Shown here: in pieces, positions 44,120 through 53,900 of the stretch
Layout of the letters: every line of letters starts with the position of its first letter
Position numbering within the stretch: the first letter of the stretch is position 1
NCBI GenBank assembly: GCA_965208385.1
Contig: CBDBOO010000109.1
Coordinates: 1-64,000, forward strand
Direction of reading: 5' to 3'
Length of the DNA stretch: 64,000 nucleotides
DNA from: Endozoicomonas sp965208385
Lineage (GTDB): Bacteria > Pseudomonadota > Gammaproteobacteria > Pseudomonadales > Endozoicomonadaceae
The notes under the pieces: model-generated
What the model was told of the DNA's origin: nothing
What the model saw: the letters and a program-made list of their open reading frames with translations, nothing else
Database searches by the model: none
Position numbers and translations under genes: made by a program

Positions 44120-45477
44120 ATGAGAAATTTAAGTGATCGTGAGATAAAAAATTTGCAGTCAGGCGATTTAAGAGAATCTTTAGGTCGAGGCCGGGGTTCA
44201 CTTTTATTTCGATGTTCAGGTATTACCACGATTGGGTATTACTGTTATTTACATGAGAAAAAACGATCTCTGATAAAACTGGGAACTTATCGAGCGGGCA
44301 GGGAAAAGAAATCAGGTTTTTCTCTTCAGGAGTTACGAGATAAAGCTTTGGACTATTCCAGACTCAGGCAAGAGATTGTCCCTCAAGATATTAAAATATT
44401 TTTAACGCTTAAAGAAGAGGAACGGAAGCAGAAAGAACAGACAGAAAAACAAAAAGCTGAGATTGAAGCTACACAAGGTTCAGTGAAAGAATTGTGTGAT
44501 GCATATGTCGCTAGTTTAAGAAGGAGAAATGCTGATGCATCAAAAAAAGCACACAATTTATTGGCAACCTATTGTTTGAAGCCTTTTCCTTTGCTGGCGA
44601 ACAAGAAAGCAAGTGAGGTCACCCCAGGGGATATTGTCTCTGTTATAAGCAGGATGATTAAAAATGGCATCACTACAACAAGCAATAGGGTGAGGAGTTA
44701 TCTTCACGCAGCGTTTAATTACGGGCTTAAAGCCGACCATGACCCTCGGCAGCAGGTTGATCATGGCTTGAGATTTCACCTTCAATTCAATCCGGTTTCA
44801 GCAGTACCAAGACAAGCTGATTTTGAGAGAATTCGGGATAGGAGGCTCAATGATGATGAGATTCGACTTATGTGGAGGGATATTGATAAGGGCAAACCAT
44901 CAAGAAGTCCACTGTATGGGTTATTGATCAGGCTGTGCCTTGCTTGTTATGGGAATCGACCTCAACAGATATTACGCTGCACATGGGAAGATATCGATTT
45001 TAAAAACAAGACGCTGACTTTTCTTGATATGAAAGGAAGAACGGAACGCCTAAGAAAAGGATTATTCCATTGTCGTCACTGGCCTTGGAGTTGTTAGAGG
45101 AAGTTCGTGAAATCTCAGGTACTCACCAGTGGCTATTTAGCATTACCGGTAGAGTGATCATAAAAACGGATAATCTGGGGGTGGCAGTGGCTAATTATAG
45201 TAAGTGGCGGCTTGAGCAAGTTCTGGAGAAAAAAGAGAACACTCTTGAGAGATGGACTGCGAAAGATACTCGGACCACAGCAACCAGTATATTGATTCGG
45301 CTAAGAATACCCAAAGAGCAACGCTATCTACTTCAAAGTCGTGAAGATGGCAGTGTTGAGAGTAAGCATTATGACCATGACGATCGTTTATCTGAAAAAA
45401 GGGAAGCTGCTGAAATATATACAGCGGAATTGGTTAGGATCTTAGGGGATTCTGTTGGTTATACGTTATTACATTAA
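44120..45477 (+). pseudogene. P4-type tyrosine integrase, frameshifted
   Basis: The first frame (to 45097) has an N-terminal DUF4102-like arm-binding region, a SAM-like core-binding domain (VKELCDAYVASLRR) and the first catalytic Arg segment (CYGNRPQQILRCTWEDIDF). A frameshift near 45058 leads into the second frame (IIPLSSLALELLEEV to the stop at 45477), with DTRTTATS for the HxxR box and KHYDHDDRLSEKREA with the Tyr. The usual LLGH reads LLQS. It follows a tRNA-Leu fragment and probably once mobilised the island. An IS1595 element has separated it from its promoter. Confidence 0.8.
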
Positions 45478-45519
45478 TATTATATGTTGAGGCGACATCT
45501 ATTCTGGCGCCGCGGGGTA

Positions 45520-45558
45520 TTAGCAGTTCAGCTATTTAAAGAAAGTTTACAGGCCTGA
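45520..45558 (+). pseudogene. last codons of a winged-helix-like gene
   Basis: The frame LAVQLFKESLQA-stop matches the end (LAIQLFKERLKAP) of the gene at 62737-63270. As with that locus, it follows an integrase C-terminus and a GAGGCGACAT-like stretch. About 600 bp between them have been deleted here relative to the 62.4-63.3 kb copy. Confidence 0.55.
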
Positions 45559-45597
45559 ATAGTGGATGTTCTTGAGAGAGCGCTTCATAATTTTCGA

Positions 45598-45649
45598 AAT
45601 ACAATCAATATGATGTTTTTATTATGTAGAACATCATATTGATTGTATT
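45598..45649. promoter_or_regulatory. 20-bp perfect inverted repeat upstream of hipB
   Basis: AATACAATCAATATGATGTT (45598-45617) and its exact complement (45630-45649) are separated by 12 bp, 71 bp before the hipB start. It may be an operator for HipB or a hairpin ending upstream transcription, but no T-run follows it. Confidence 0.55.
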
Positions 45650-45719
45650 AATGACAATAAACAATGAATTAGTTGTTAATATGCTATCTTACAATATATC
45701 TGTTGTTTTTAGGTGCACG

Positions 45720-46013
45720 ATGAAAACCAAAAAAGAGTTGGCTGAAGCTCTGCAGCATCATAGAAAACTAAAAGGAATGGGGCAGAAAGATATGCGCATG
45801 CGTATAGGTATGTCCCAACAGCAGTACCAGAGAGCAGAGTCTGGAAGCGATCTGAGGGTATCCACATTACTCCGGATTCTTGAGGGGCTGGATCTGGAAT
45901 TGAAACTGGTGCAAAAACATGAAAGCCCAAATAGTTCAGACAGTCTAGTGAGAGCGGATACGCAGGAAAGAGAATCTGCGTGGAAGAATTTATTGGGTGA
46001 TATCGAGGACTAA
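45720..46013 (+). CDS. hipB: HipB-like antitoxin, Xre helix-turn-helix
   Basis: 97 residues from the ATG at 45720 (MKTKKELAEALQHHRK). An earlier in-frame start at 45639 would begin inside the inverted repeat. The helix-turn-helix covers about 8-65 (MGQKDMRMRIGMSQQQYQRA then LRVSTLLRILEGLDLELKL). HipB proteins bind HipA kinase and repress their own operon. The stop is one base before the hipA ATG. Confidence 0.85.
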   Translation: MKTKKELAEALQHHRKLKGMGQKDMRMRIGMSQQQYQRAESGSDLRVSTLLRILEGLDLELKLVQKHESPNSSDSLVRADTQERESAWKNLLGDIED

Positions 46014-46014
46014 A

Positions 46015-47298
46015 ATGGCTGACCGACAGCATTTTCCTGAATTTACTGAAGCGCTTGAACTGTTTCTTCATGGGCAACGAATCGGAGTTCTGGTGCACTA
46101 TTCTGGCGGGAGGAACTTATTTTCATTTGACCCTGATTATATTCAAATGCCATCCTCAGAACGACCTATTTTCACACTGACTCAGAAAATAAAGGATGAT
46201 TATCTAACTAAAGCCCATTCACACTCACAGCGTTTACCACCTGTGCTTTCAAACTTGCTTCCAGAAGGTGCTCTCAGGGTATGGCTTTCTTCAGGGTTAA
46301 AAAAGCATATCGATGATGAATTTCCTCTGCTTGCATGGACAGGGCAGAATTTGCCAGGGGCATTGGAAATCAAACCTATCACTGCAGGAAATGTTCCTGC
46401 TTGGGCGCTACCAGAATCAGAAACGGTGGAACCCGTTCAAATTGATGTAAGAGCATTGAACACAAAGTTCTCTTTGGCCGGTGTGCAAATGAAATTTTCC
46501 AGCTTACGCAGAGATGGACGATTCAATATTAATGCACAGGTCGGCGCAGATAGCTGGATAATAAAAGTGCCATCAACACTCCACCGGAATGTACCAGAGA
46601 ATGAATTCTCTGGTATGAAGCTAGCGCAAAGCATAGGTGTAACGATTCCTGAGATACAACTGATACCGCTGGAACAGTTGGATCATTTACCTGATATTGC
46701 TTTATCCAGCGAAACCATGGCTTATGGGATTAAACGCTTTGATCGTGGTATCTATCTTGGTGATGAAGAGCGTATTCATTCAGAAGATTTTGCCCAAATA
46801 TTAGAGCTCTATGCCCACAAAAAATACAACCACGCTAATTATGAGCAGATAGGCCGTATTATTTACCAGTTCAGTCGGGAGGGGCTGGTTGATTTACAAC
46901 AGATGGCTAGACGATTACTGGCTAATATTTTGTTGGCAAATGGAGACGCTCATTTGAAAAACTGGAGCCTGTTGTATCCAGATAAAATAAATCCTCGACT
47001 CACTCCGGCCTACGATATTGTAACCACTCTACCCTATGTTCCGGGAGAAATCGGTACAGCTCTAAATATGGGAAGAGAAAAATCCTGGAACCAAATAACA
47101 ATGGCTACCTTTGAGTACTGGTGCAAGAGAGTGGGTGCGCCATGGCCCGCCATTAAAGTTCATTTGGAAGAAGCTGTGTTTGTAGCCAGAAATAAATGGC
47201 CGACGCTATTAAAGGATTTACCCATGGCAGATGATCATAAAATAATATTGAAAGAGCACTTGGCTGGGTTATCCGCTGATTTTCGTATGAGGCTATAA
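46015..47298 (+). CDS. hipA: HipA-like serine/threonine kinase toxin
   Basis: 427 residues. It has the N-terminal HipA subdomain (VLVHYSGGRNLFSFDPDYI), the couple/Gly-rich segment FSLAGVQMKFS, the ATP-lysine strand (SWIIKVPS), and the catalytic loop NILLANGDAHLKNWSLLY (about 304-321) with the metal-binding PAYDIVTTLPY. E. coli HipA phosphorylates glutamyl-tRNA synthetase and induces persistence, and this gene would act similarly. All key residues look intact. Translationally coupled to hipB. Confidence 0.9.
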   Translation: MADRQHFPEFTEALELFLHGQRIGVLVHYSGGRNLFSFDPDYIQMPSSERPIFTLTQKIKDDYLTKAHSHSQRLPPVLSNLLPEGALRVWLSSGLKKHIDDEFPLLAWTGQNLPGALEIKPITAGNVPAWALPESETVEPVQIDVRALNTKFSLAGVQMKFSSLRRDGRFNINAQVGADSWIIKVPSTLHRNVPENEFSGMKLAQSIGVTIPEIQLIPLEQLDHLPDIALSSETMAYGIKRFDRGIYLGDEERIHSEDFAQILELYAHKKYNHANYEQIGRIIYQFSREGLVDLQQMARRLLANILLANGDAHLKNWSLLYPDKINPRLTPAYDIVTTLPYVPGEIGTALNMGREKSWNQITMATFEYWCKRVGAPWPAIKVHLEEAVFVARNKWPTLLKDLPMADDHKIILKEHLAGLSADFRMRL

Positions 47299-47552
47299 GG
47301 CGTAATTTTAAGTTCAATATGACTATCAGACAAAACGGCTTGCTATTAACGCATTCACGGTAAGTGTGTAGCTGTTTTTGCCTATATTAATGGTCGCCTT
47401 TATGGTGGTGGGCCAGATGTGTGTATTTACTTTCTGTAATACCAGTAGTGACAATAGATAGAGCTGGCTCTATACACGCGTCTGACCCACTCATTTGTTC
47501 AAAAGCACACCGGCCCGCTCCGCGGTCACACATCTATAAGTAACTCCCAGTA
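47299..47552. other. intergenic region after hipA
   Basis: No supported gene and no clear terminator. A G+C-rich patch (CCGGCCCGCTCCGCGG near 47508-47524) is the only feature. Confidence 0.4.
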
Positions 47553-48930
47553 TTTTCCAATCCTAAAATGAGCCTGAAAGAAGCATAAGCCAGTGCGCTC
47601 AGGCCTTTCGTTCAAAAATGGTTTTAAAAAGTGATTCTCGTGCAGACTGAAGCCTTTCTGCTGCTTCATTATCGCTCATAGAATCAGCCTTTGCTTGTAG
47701 AGCTTCAAGAGTGATTCCTTTCTTCAAATATTTTGCACTTTTTGGTAATGATTTGAATTTTTCGTACGGTGTCATCATATTTTCATAAAGATACTTTTTT
47801 CTCTCCTTACCTTTCTTGTCTACGACAGTTTCAGCAAAGAAACAGGGCCTGTGATAATTCAGGTAGGGGGTGAGATATTTTCGATTGAATTCATTTACTT
47901 CTGTCGCATATTTTTGTGGAATATGGGCATAACCAAGTATCTTTCTTATAACTGCACCGTTTTTACATTCTGCAAGCGCGTTGTCGTTTGTTTTTCTTGA
48001 TCTTGATTTCGTGAATTTTATATGAAGATTGTCGAGTAGTTTTGCTACGCTATAATTTATATACTCTGATCCGTTATCCGAGTGAAAACCCTGTAATTTA
48101 AAGGGGAAAGCTGCCAGAATCTCTTCAAGCACAGGGATCAGAAAGGCTTCGCTAATTCTCTCCACTGTGCAAACAATCTGGAATTGAGTCATCTCATCAA
48201 CAGCATTAATGTGATACAAACCTTTCACTTTGTCTTTATCACCCTGATGAACCGTATCGATTCGAATAAAACCTAGTTGTCCTTCAGGAGCTGGACGACG
48301 ACGTGTGCCAATGGCTCGCTTTACTGGACGTGTGCAGTCCTTGTGGGTTCGGATATTACGATATGTATTTGATTGCCTGAGATTGTAGAGGTGTGAAACC
48401 GAGATGCCGGCCAGTCGCTCGTAACGCTCGTCACCCCGTAAAAAAGCCCTTTCACAGAGTTTCTTAATGGCTACCCCATTCAGGTCGTTATGCAATCGAT
48501 CCGTCTCAGCCAGAAGCCTTGTATCGGCCTTGGTGTATTTGGATTTGAAACCATTGATTGTGCGCTGTTTACGCTTCAGAGTCCCCTTCGACTGACAGGC
48601 ATGAATAAGGCGGGTAATCTGCGATCTTGAGTAGCCTGTAGCCACTGCGAGATAACGCTTAATGAGCCCCTTGTCGGGCCTGCTGAGCGCTCGATATTTG
48701 AAGTACCTTAAAGTCGCCTCAACCCACTGATAACATTCATCTTTTGATTCCCATCCGGGCTCAATATCAGGGGCGTAATGAAGCAGTTCTTGCACTTGTG
48801 ACAGTGTCTTTATGAGCCTTGTATTCATGATAACTTTCATCCTGTAATCATGGACGAAAGATCCAATTGCGGCGGGCTCATTTCATATTGGAAATTAGAG
48901 CCTCCTTTAGGCTCATTTCATATTGGAAGA
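47553..48930 (-). mobile_element. rve-type insertion sequence (IS481-like)
   Basis: The left end TTTTCCAATCCTAAAATGAGCC (from about 47553) and the complement of the right end TCTTCCAATATGAAATGAGCC (ending about 48930) form imperfect inverted repeats. A second copy of the right motif, GGCTCATTTCATATTGGAA, lies at about 48875-48893. I could not identify a target duplication. Confidence 0.6.
47599..48840 (-). CDS. rve-domain transposase (IS481-like)
   Basis: 413 residues. N-terminal helix-turn-helix domains (YLAVATGYSRSQITRLIHAC) precede an integrase core: GFIRIDTVHQGD with the first Asp, GFHSDNGSEYINYSVAKLL with the second, and DNALAECKNGAVIRK with the Glu. The C-terminus has a FNRKYLTPYLNYHRPC segment. 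The exact IS family is uncertain. It appears intact. Confidence 0.82.
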   Translation of the reverse strand: MKVIMNTRLIKTLSQVQELLHYAPDIEPGWESKDECYQWVEATLRYFKYRALSRPDKGLIKRYLAVATGYSRSQITRLIHACQSKGTLKRKQRTINGFKSKYTKADTRLLAETDRLHNDLNGVAIKKLCERAFLRGDERYERLAGISVSHLYNLRQSNTYRNIRTHKDCTRPVKRAIGTRRRPAPEGQLGFIRIDTVHQGDKDKVKGLYHINAVDEMTQFQIVCTVERISEAFLIPVLEEILAAFPFKLQGFHSDNGSEYINYSVAKLLDNLHIKFTKSRSRKTNDNALAECKNGAVIRKILGYAHIPQKYATEVNEFNRKYLTPYLNYHRPCFFAETVVDKKGKERKKYLYENMMTPYEKFKSLPKSAKYLKKGITLEALQAKADSMSDNEAAERLQSARESLFKTIFERKA

Positions 48931-48995
48931 GACTCTCCCTTTCCAAAAATTAAATTCATTCTATGATCATATGAGAGCATGTCTGGACCAGAAAC

Positions 48996-49227
48996 GGCTA
49001 TGTTCCCGCCAATAGTTGTATTGCTTACTCCCTATGTTTACAGGGCTACAGACGTGCCTTATAAAGTAGAGATATGACTAAATCTTGTATATTGCATTTG
49101 TTTATTGCCCAAAGAACAGCGATTTGTTCTGGGATACCTTCCTATCTCATGAATAGCCATATGTGGAGCAGGAAAATAAAGTTTTTATAGGACTTTAGTG
49201 CTCCCAACTATTGACGGGAACATAGCC
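48996..49227. repeat. 232-bp MITE (type A), copy 2
   Basis: Identical by eye to the copy at 36694-36925, in the same orientation, with its own 9-bp target duplication ACCAGAAAC (48987-48995, 49228-49236). The identical sequence and distinct duplications show two separate, recent insertions. Confidence 0.93.
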
Positions 49228-49389
49228 ACCAGAAACCGTTTGCACACTGGTGTTTTTTACCCGATCAAAAGCATGGTTCAGGAGTTGACGACCCCATCAC
49301 TGATGACGCTTGGCGATCTCGTTTGTAAGACTGTATATCGTCGACAGCCCTATTTCCGGATATGCCTTTGACCGAATTTTGAGGGTATT

Positions 49390-50778
49390 ATGAAAAGTAA
49401 GTTAAAAATTGAGACTGCTTCTCCCAGAGCTCAAAAACGAATTGATGGGCATTTAGAAACCATTAACCTGTATGCGGCTGGTATTGATATTGGTTCGGAG
49501 ACGCACTACGTAGCTATTCCGCAAGAGTTAGATGATCAGCCTGTTCGGTCGTTTCCTTGTTTTACCGCTGACCTTGAAAACATGGCGCAATGGTTAATAA
49601 ATGCAGGCATCACTACGGTTGCGATGGAATCGACAGGGATTTACTGGATACCCGCTTTTGAAATTCTTGAATCCCATGGTCTCGAAGTTCGTCTTGTGAA
49701 TGCGCGCTACGTTAAAAACGTCGCTGGACGTAAAACTGACGTTGAGGATTGTCAGTGGATTCAGCAGCTTCACACTTATGGATTGCTCAATACCGCTTTT
49801 CGCCCGGATGAGGAGGTTTGCGCATTAAGAGCTTACATGAGGCAACGTGACAATCTCGTAGCAAACCGTGCGTCGCATATACAGCATATGCAAAAAGCTC
49901 TAAGACAGATGAACCTGTTGCTGGATAATGTCGTTACCGATATCACGGGAAAAACCGGATTGACGATCATTCGGTGTATTGTTGAAGGGGAGCGAGATCC
50001 ACTTCAATTGGCGAAACATCGTGATCCGCATTGCAAAAAGACAGAACAGCAAATTGCCAGGTCTCTAAAAGGACACTACTGGGCTGAGCATCTGTTTGCC
50101 CTACAGCAATCGGTTGAACTTTATGACGTTTATGATGAAAAGATCAGCGCCTGCGACAGGGCTTTAGCGAGCCAGCTGAAACAATTTGATAGCAAGGCTG
50201 ATGATTCTGACAACATGCCTGATAAACCGGTTAAAAAACGTAAATCGTCCAGTTCTCCTGACTTTGACGTTCGTTCTGAGCTCTATCGGGTAACGGGTGT
50301 TGACCTGACAGCTATTGATGGTATTGATGAAAATACGGCTCTGAAAATACTATCGGAAACAGGAACTGATATGAATCGATGGCCCACAGCCAAACATTTT
50401 GCTTCGTGGCTTGGTTTGAGTCCTGAAAACAAAATATCCGGTGATAAAATTCTAAGCTGTAAAACCAAACGGATACCCAACCGGGCATCAAAAGCTTTGA
50501 GGATGGCAGCATACTCTCTGACGAATTCAAAAAGTGCGCTTGGTGGTTACTATCGAAGAATGCGCAGTCGCTTGGGAGCCCCGAAAGCGATCACCGCAAC
50601 CGCACATAAATTAGCCCGATTCATATACAGCATGCTGAAAAACAAGACGGAATATATTGACCTTGGGCAGGATCATTATGAGCAAGAATATAAAGCCAGA
50701 GTCTTAACTAATTTGAAAAAAAAGGCGAAAGATATGGGCTACCTCCTGATACCTGAAGAGCAGACCGCGATGGCTTAA
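49390..50778 (+). CDS. IS110-family transposase (DEDD)
   Basis: 462 residues with the N-terminal RuvC-like DEDD domain (AGIDIGSETHYVAIP, VAMESTGIYWIPAFEIL, GRKTDVEDCQWIQQLH) and the C-terminal transposase_20 domain (VDLTAIDGIDENTALKILSE, then FASWLGLSPENKISG). It is longer than many members because of a charged insert (about 270-295). IS110 elements lack terminal inverted repeats, so the ends cannot be fixed by eye. The 130-150 bp flanking the gene probably include the non-coding ends that encode the bridge RNA in this family. Confidence 0.93.
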   Translation: MKSKLKIETASPRAQKRIDGHLETINLYAAGIDIGSETHYVAIPQELDDQPVRSFPCFTADLENMAQWLINAGITTVAMESTGIYWIPAFEILESHGLEVRLVNARYVKNVAGRKTDVEDCQWIQQLHTYGLLNTAFRPDEEVCALRAYMRQRDNLVANRASHIQHMQKALRQMNLLLDNVVTDITGKTGLTIIRCIVEGERDPLQLAKHRDPHCKKTEQQIARSLKGHYWAEHLFALQQSVELYDVYDEKISACDRALASQLKQFDSKADDSDNMPDKPVKKRKSSSSPDFDVRSELYRVTGVDLTAIDGIDENTALKILSETGTDMNRWPTAKHFASWLGLSPENKISGDKILSCKTKRIPNRASKALRMAAYSLTNSKSALGGYYRRMRSRLGAPKAITATAHKLARFIYSMLKNKTEYIDLGQDHYEQEYKARVLTNLKKKAKDMGYLLIPEEQTAMA

Positions 50779-50866
50779 CCCTGTGCGGACTGGTGAGTTC
50801 AGAGGGAGTTACTTGTAAGCCAAATAAATGGAGGTCCTTAATACTCTTCACTTAGGGACTATAAAC

Positions 50867-50896
50867 AAAAAAATCTCAACGACAGATGACGTTGAG
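50867..50896 (-). terminator. intrinsic terminator after the SNF2 gene
   Basis: On the minus strand the stem CTCAACG, an 8-nt loop and CGTTGAG are followed by A then seven T. It ends transcription of the leftward helicase genes about 90 bp past the stop at 50986. The opposite strand has a shorter T-run (GTTTT), so it may also stop IS110 transcription. Confidence 0.8.
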
Positions 50897-50985
50897 GTTT
50901 TAACTCTTAAAAATAAAGAATGGCGGTAGCGCAGGAATCACTTACGCTCTTTTCTCAGACTCCCCCTCTTTCAAATCATGCATTC

Positions 50986-53900
50986 TCAATCTGAATTTTC
51001 TGGAGCTCTCAGTGGCTCAAACAATACACCCAAGTCATCCGCTGTAAGAGACTGTTTTTTGTTCTCACCCTTTTTACCGTAAAGCGAAGCAGCTATTGCT
51101 TGTTTTTTCTCTTTAAGTGCCTGAATTTTTTCCTCAACTGTGCCTTCAGTCACCAATTTATAAACAAAGACTGGTTTGTCTTGACCAATCCGATGGGCAC
51201 GGTCGCTGGCCTGATCTTCGACAGCGGGATTCCACCAAGGATCGTAGTGAATAACTGTGTCGGCAGCCGTCAAATTTAATCCGGTTCCACCGGCCTTCAG
51301 ACTAATCAAAAAAACAGGCACATCTTCATTTTGAAAGCTCTGAACGGGTTGATTACGATCCCGAGTTTGTCCCGTCAATTTAACCCAGTCAATACCTACA
51401 GCTTTAAGACGTTTTTCTATCAGCAGTAACATGCTGGTAAATTGAGAAAAGATAAGAATTTTCCGACCTTCTTCGACTATTGGTTGAACCAGATTCATCA
51501 ACAAGTCCAGTTTGGCAGACTCTTTTACTTCTTTAGCCTGATCCAATTTAACCAGGGACGGATCACAGCAAACTTGTCGCATTTTTAACAATGCATCGAG
51601 GATGATGATTTGAGACCGAGCAAGACCTTTCTTTTCGATTTCGCTTTGCACTTTGGCTTCCATGCTGGCACGGATGGTCTCATATAAATCCCTTTGTTTG
51701 CCACTGAGCTCAGTGGTACGAATAATTTCTGTCTTTGGCGGTAGCTCTTTCGCCACTAAATCTTTGCTGCGCCTCAGCATAAAAGGAGCCACCCTTTTTT
51801 GTAACTTTTTTGATTGATGCTGGTTACTGTGCTTTTCAATGGGGGTTCGGTAAAAACGGGTGAACTGATCGCGGGCACCAAGAAAACCGGGCATCAGAAA
51901 ATCAAACAATGACCAGAGTTCTCCCAAATGGTTTTCCATAGGGGTGCCGGTGATACACAGTTTATGATCCGCCTGCAAACATCTTACGGCATTGGCACTT
52001 TTTGACCCTGGATTTTTCACAGACTGAGCTTCATCCAACGCAAGCAGGTGGAATTTTTTTTGACTTAACTGTTCAAAATCCCGCTGAATAACACCATAGC
52101 TGGTGAGTACCAGGTCAGCCTTGTCTATGGCATCACTGTCACGCTGGGCACCATGATGAATATGTATATTCAAATTGGGTGTGAATCGCTTGGCTTCGTT
52201 CTTCCAGTTATGAATCAAACTAGTAGGACAGACTACCAGGCTAGGTGGGAGTGCAGCACCTAATCGTTGTTTTTCAAGTTGCAAATGAGCGAGAGTTTGT
52301 ATCGTTTTACCCAGACCCATGTCATCGGCCAAAATACCATTGAGACCGTATTCTCTTAGGAATTGTAACCACGAGAGCCCTTCTTGCTGATATGAACGAA
52401 GCTCAGCATTAAGTTGTTTGTCAGGTTTTACTTTCTTCAGCCGTTTAAAGGTTTTCAGTTTTTTACTGAGAGCCGAAAGCTTTTCACCGCCCGCCCAGGG
52501 TAAGCCCAGTTGATCATTAAGCTCCTGCCATAACTCTGCATGATGTGTTTGCAGACGATATTCTTCGAGAGGGCGTTCGCCAAACAGTTCGATCAAGGTG
52601 CCTACGATAAGTCGAAGCCGTTCGGCGGGCAGCTTAACAAACCGCCCTCCGGGTAAAGCAACAGGAATCAAAGCCTCCTTGGGCATTTTCTTGAGCTCAG
52701 CCGCGGTGGGTAGCTGATTGATTTGCCGGGCCAGCAAGGGTAATAAATCGATGGATTTACCATCGATGTTGATGCCAAGACGCAGAGTAAACCAATCCAT
52801 TTCAGATTCATCCAGCTCTGCGTACCAATCATCTTCAGACAAGGTTTCAAATTGGAAGGGAAAACTCTCTTCCATTTCGATAACCCACCCCTGATCTTCC
52901 AATTCAGGCATTTCCTCCGATATAAAATATAACCAGTAACGACGGTAATCAGCACCGGGTAGCCCCATGATAAGATCATGTTCATCAAGACCAATGGGTC
53001 TGCTATTTTGTGAACTGCTTGTATTCGAATCCGAGGACAAGCTCATATAAGCGGGTCTCATATTAACGGGAAGGTCGTATCTGAATTCGTTTTCCTGTAT
53101 TGCCTGCCGTGGTATTACCTGATTGTCGGTGGTATCGGTATGGAGTGTATCTTTGGTATTGCTGTGTTCTACCCGCTGGCCATTGTAAGAGAAAAACAGC
53201 CGTGCCCGAGCCAGCTTTTCCGGCGTTTTTTTATTCTCGCCAAACGGAATGCCATCCAGAACCAGTACCGCTTTGGGTTCAACCATCAAAACTTGCATCT
53301 TTTTAGGGATCTGAACCGATTTTTGTCCTTTACCTTTGATCAAGGACGGCAGAGCTTTCGCTGTTTCTTCAACAGCCGCTTCGTTCAGAGGTGGAGCCTT
53401 CAACAAAGCATTCAAAACGGGAGTTTCGGGAACGTTGATGAGTTCACCATACTCTGCAGTCTCTCTCATGACTTTAAGGTAGCTGGCAGGTTCCGTAAGC
53501 AACAGGTTAAGCCTGTTGTCTGTAGTGGATTCGTAGAGAGCTGAACGTTGTAAGCCTTCTTCATCTAGCACCCAACGTACATCGCCTTTGACTTTTTTAC
53601 CCGTTTGTACAGGAATCATTCTCCCACTGTCCACCAGGCAGCGGCCGGTTGCTCCTATTTTATTAAGTAGCTCTAGCCCATGTTCTCCACTCAGACTGAT
53701 ATCGCCATAGTATTCATTAATCATCCTATGAAGATAAGCCAGTTTTATAATGTGTTTGTCACTGTCAGCCATACTGGCAGGCCAGGAATTATGGTGTAGA
53801 CAGTTATAGGCATTGCGATACACGCTGGGTTTTCCAAATCCGCCTTTTTTGAGGTAGCGTGACAGGTAGATTCTGGCGACCATTTCCTGGCTATGGTTGA

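Noticed and set aside
53100..53544. Plus-strand frames within the SNF2 gene
   Set aside because: Antisense shadows of the helicase middle region.
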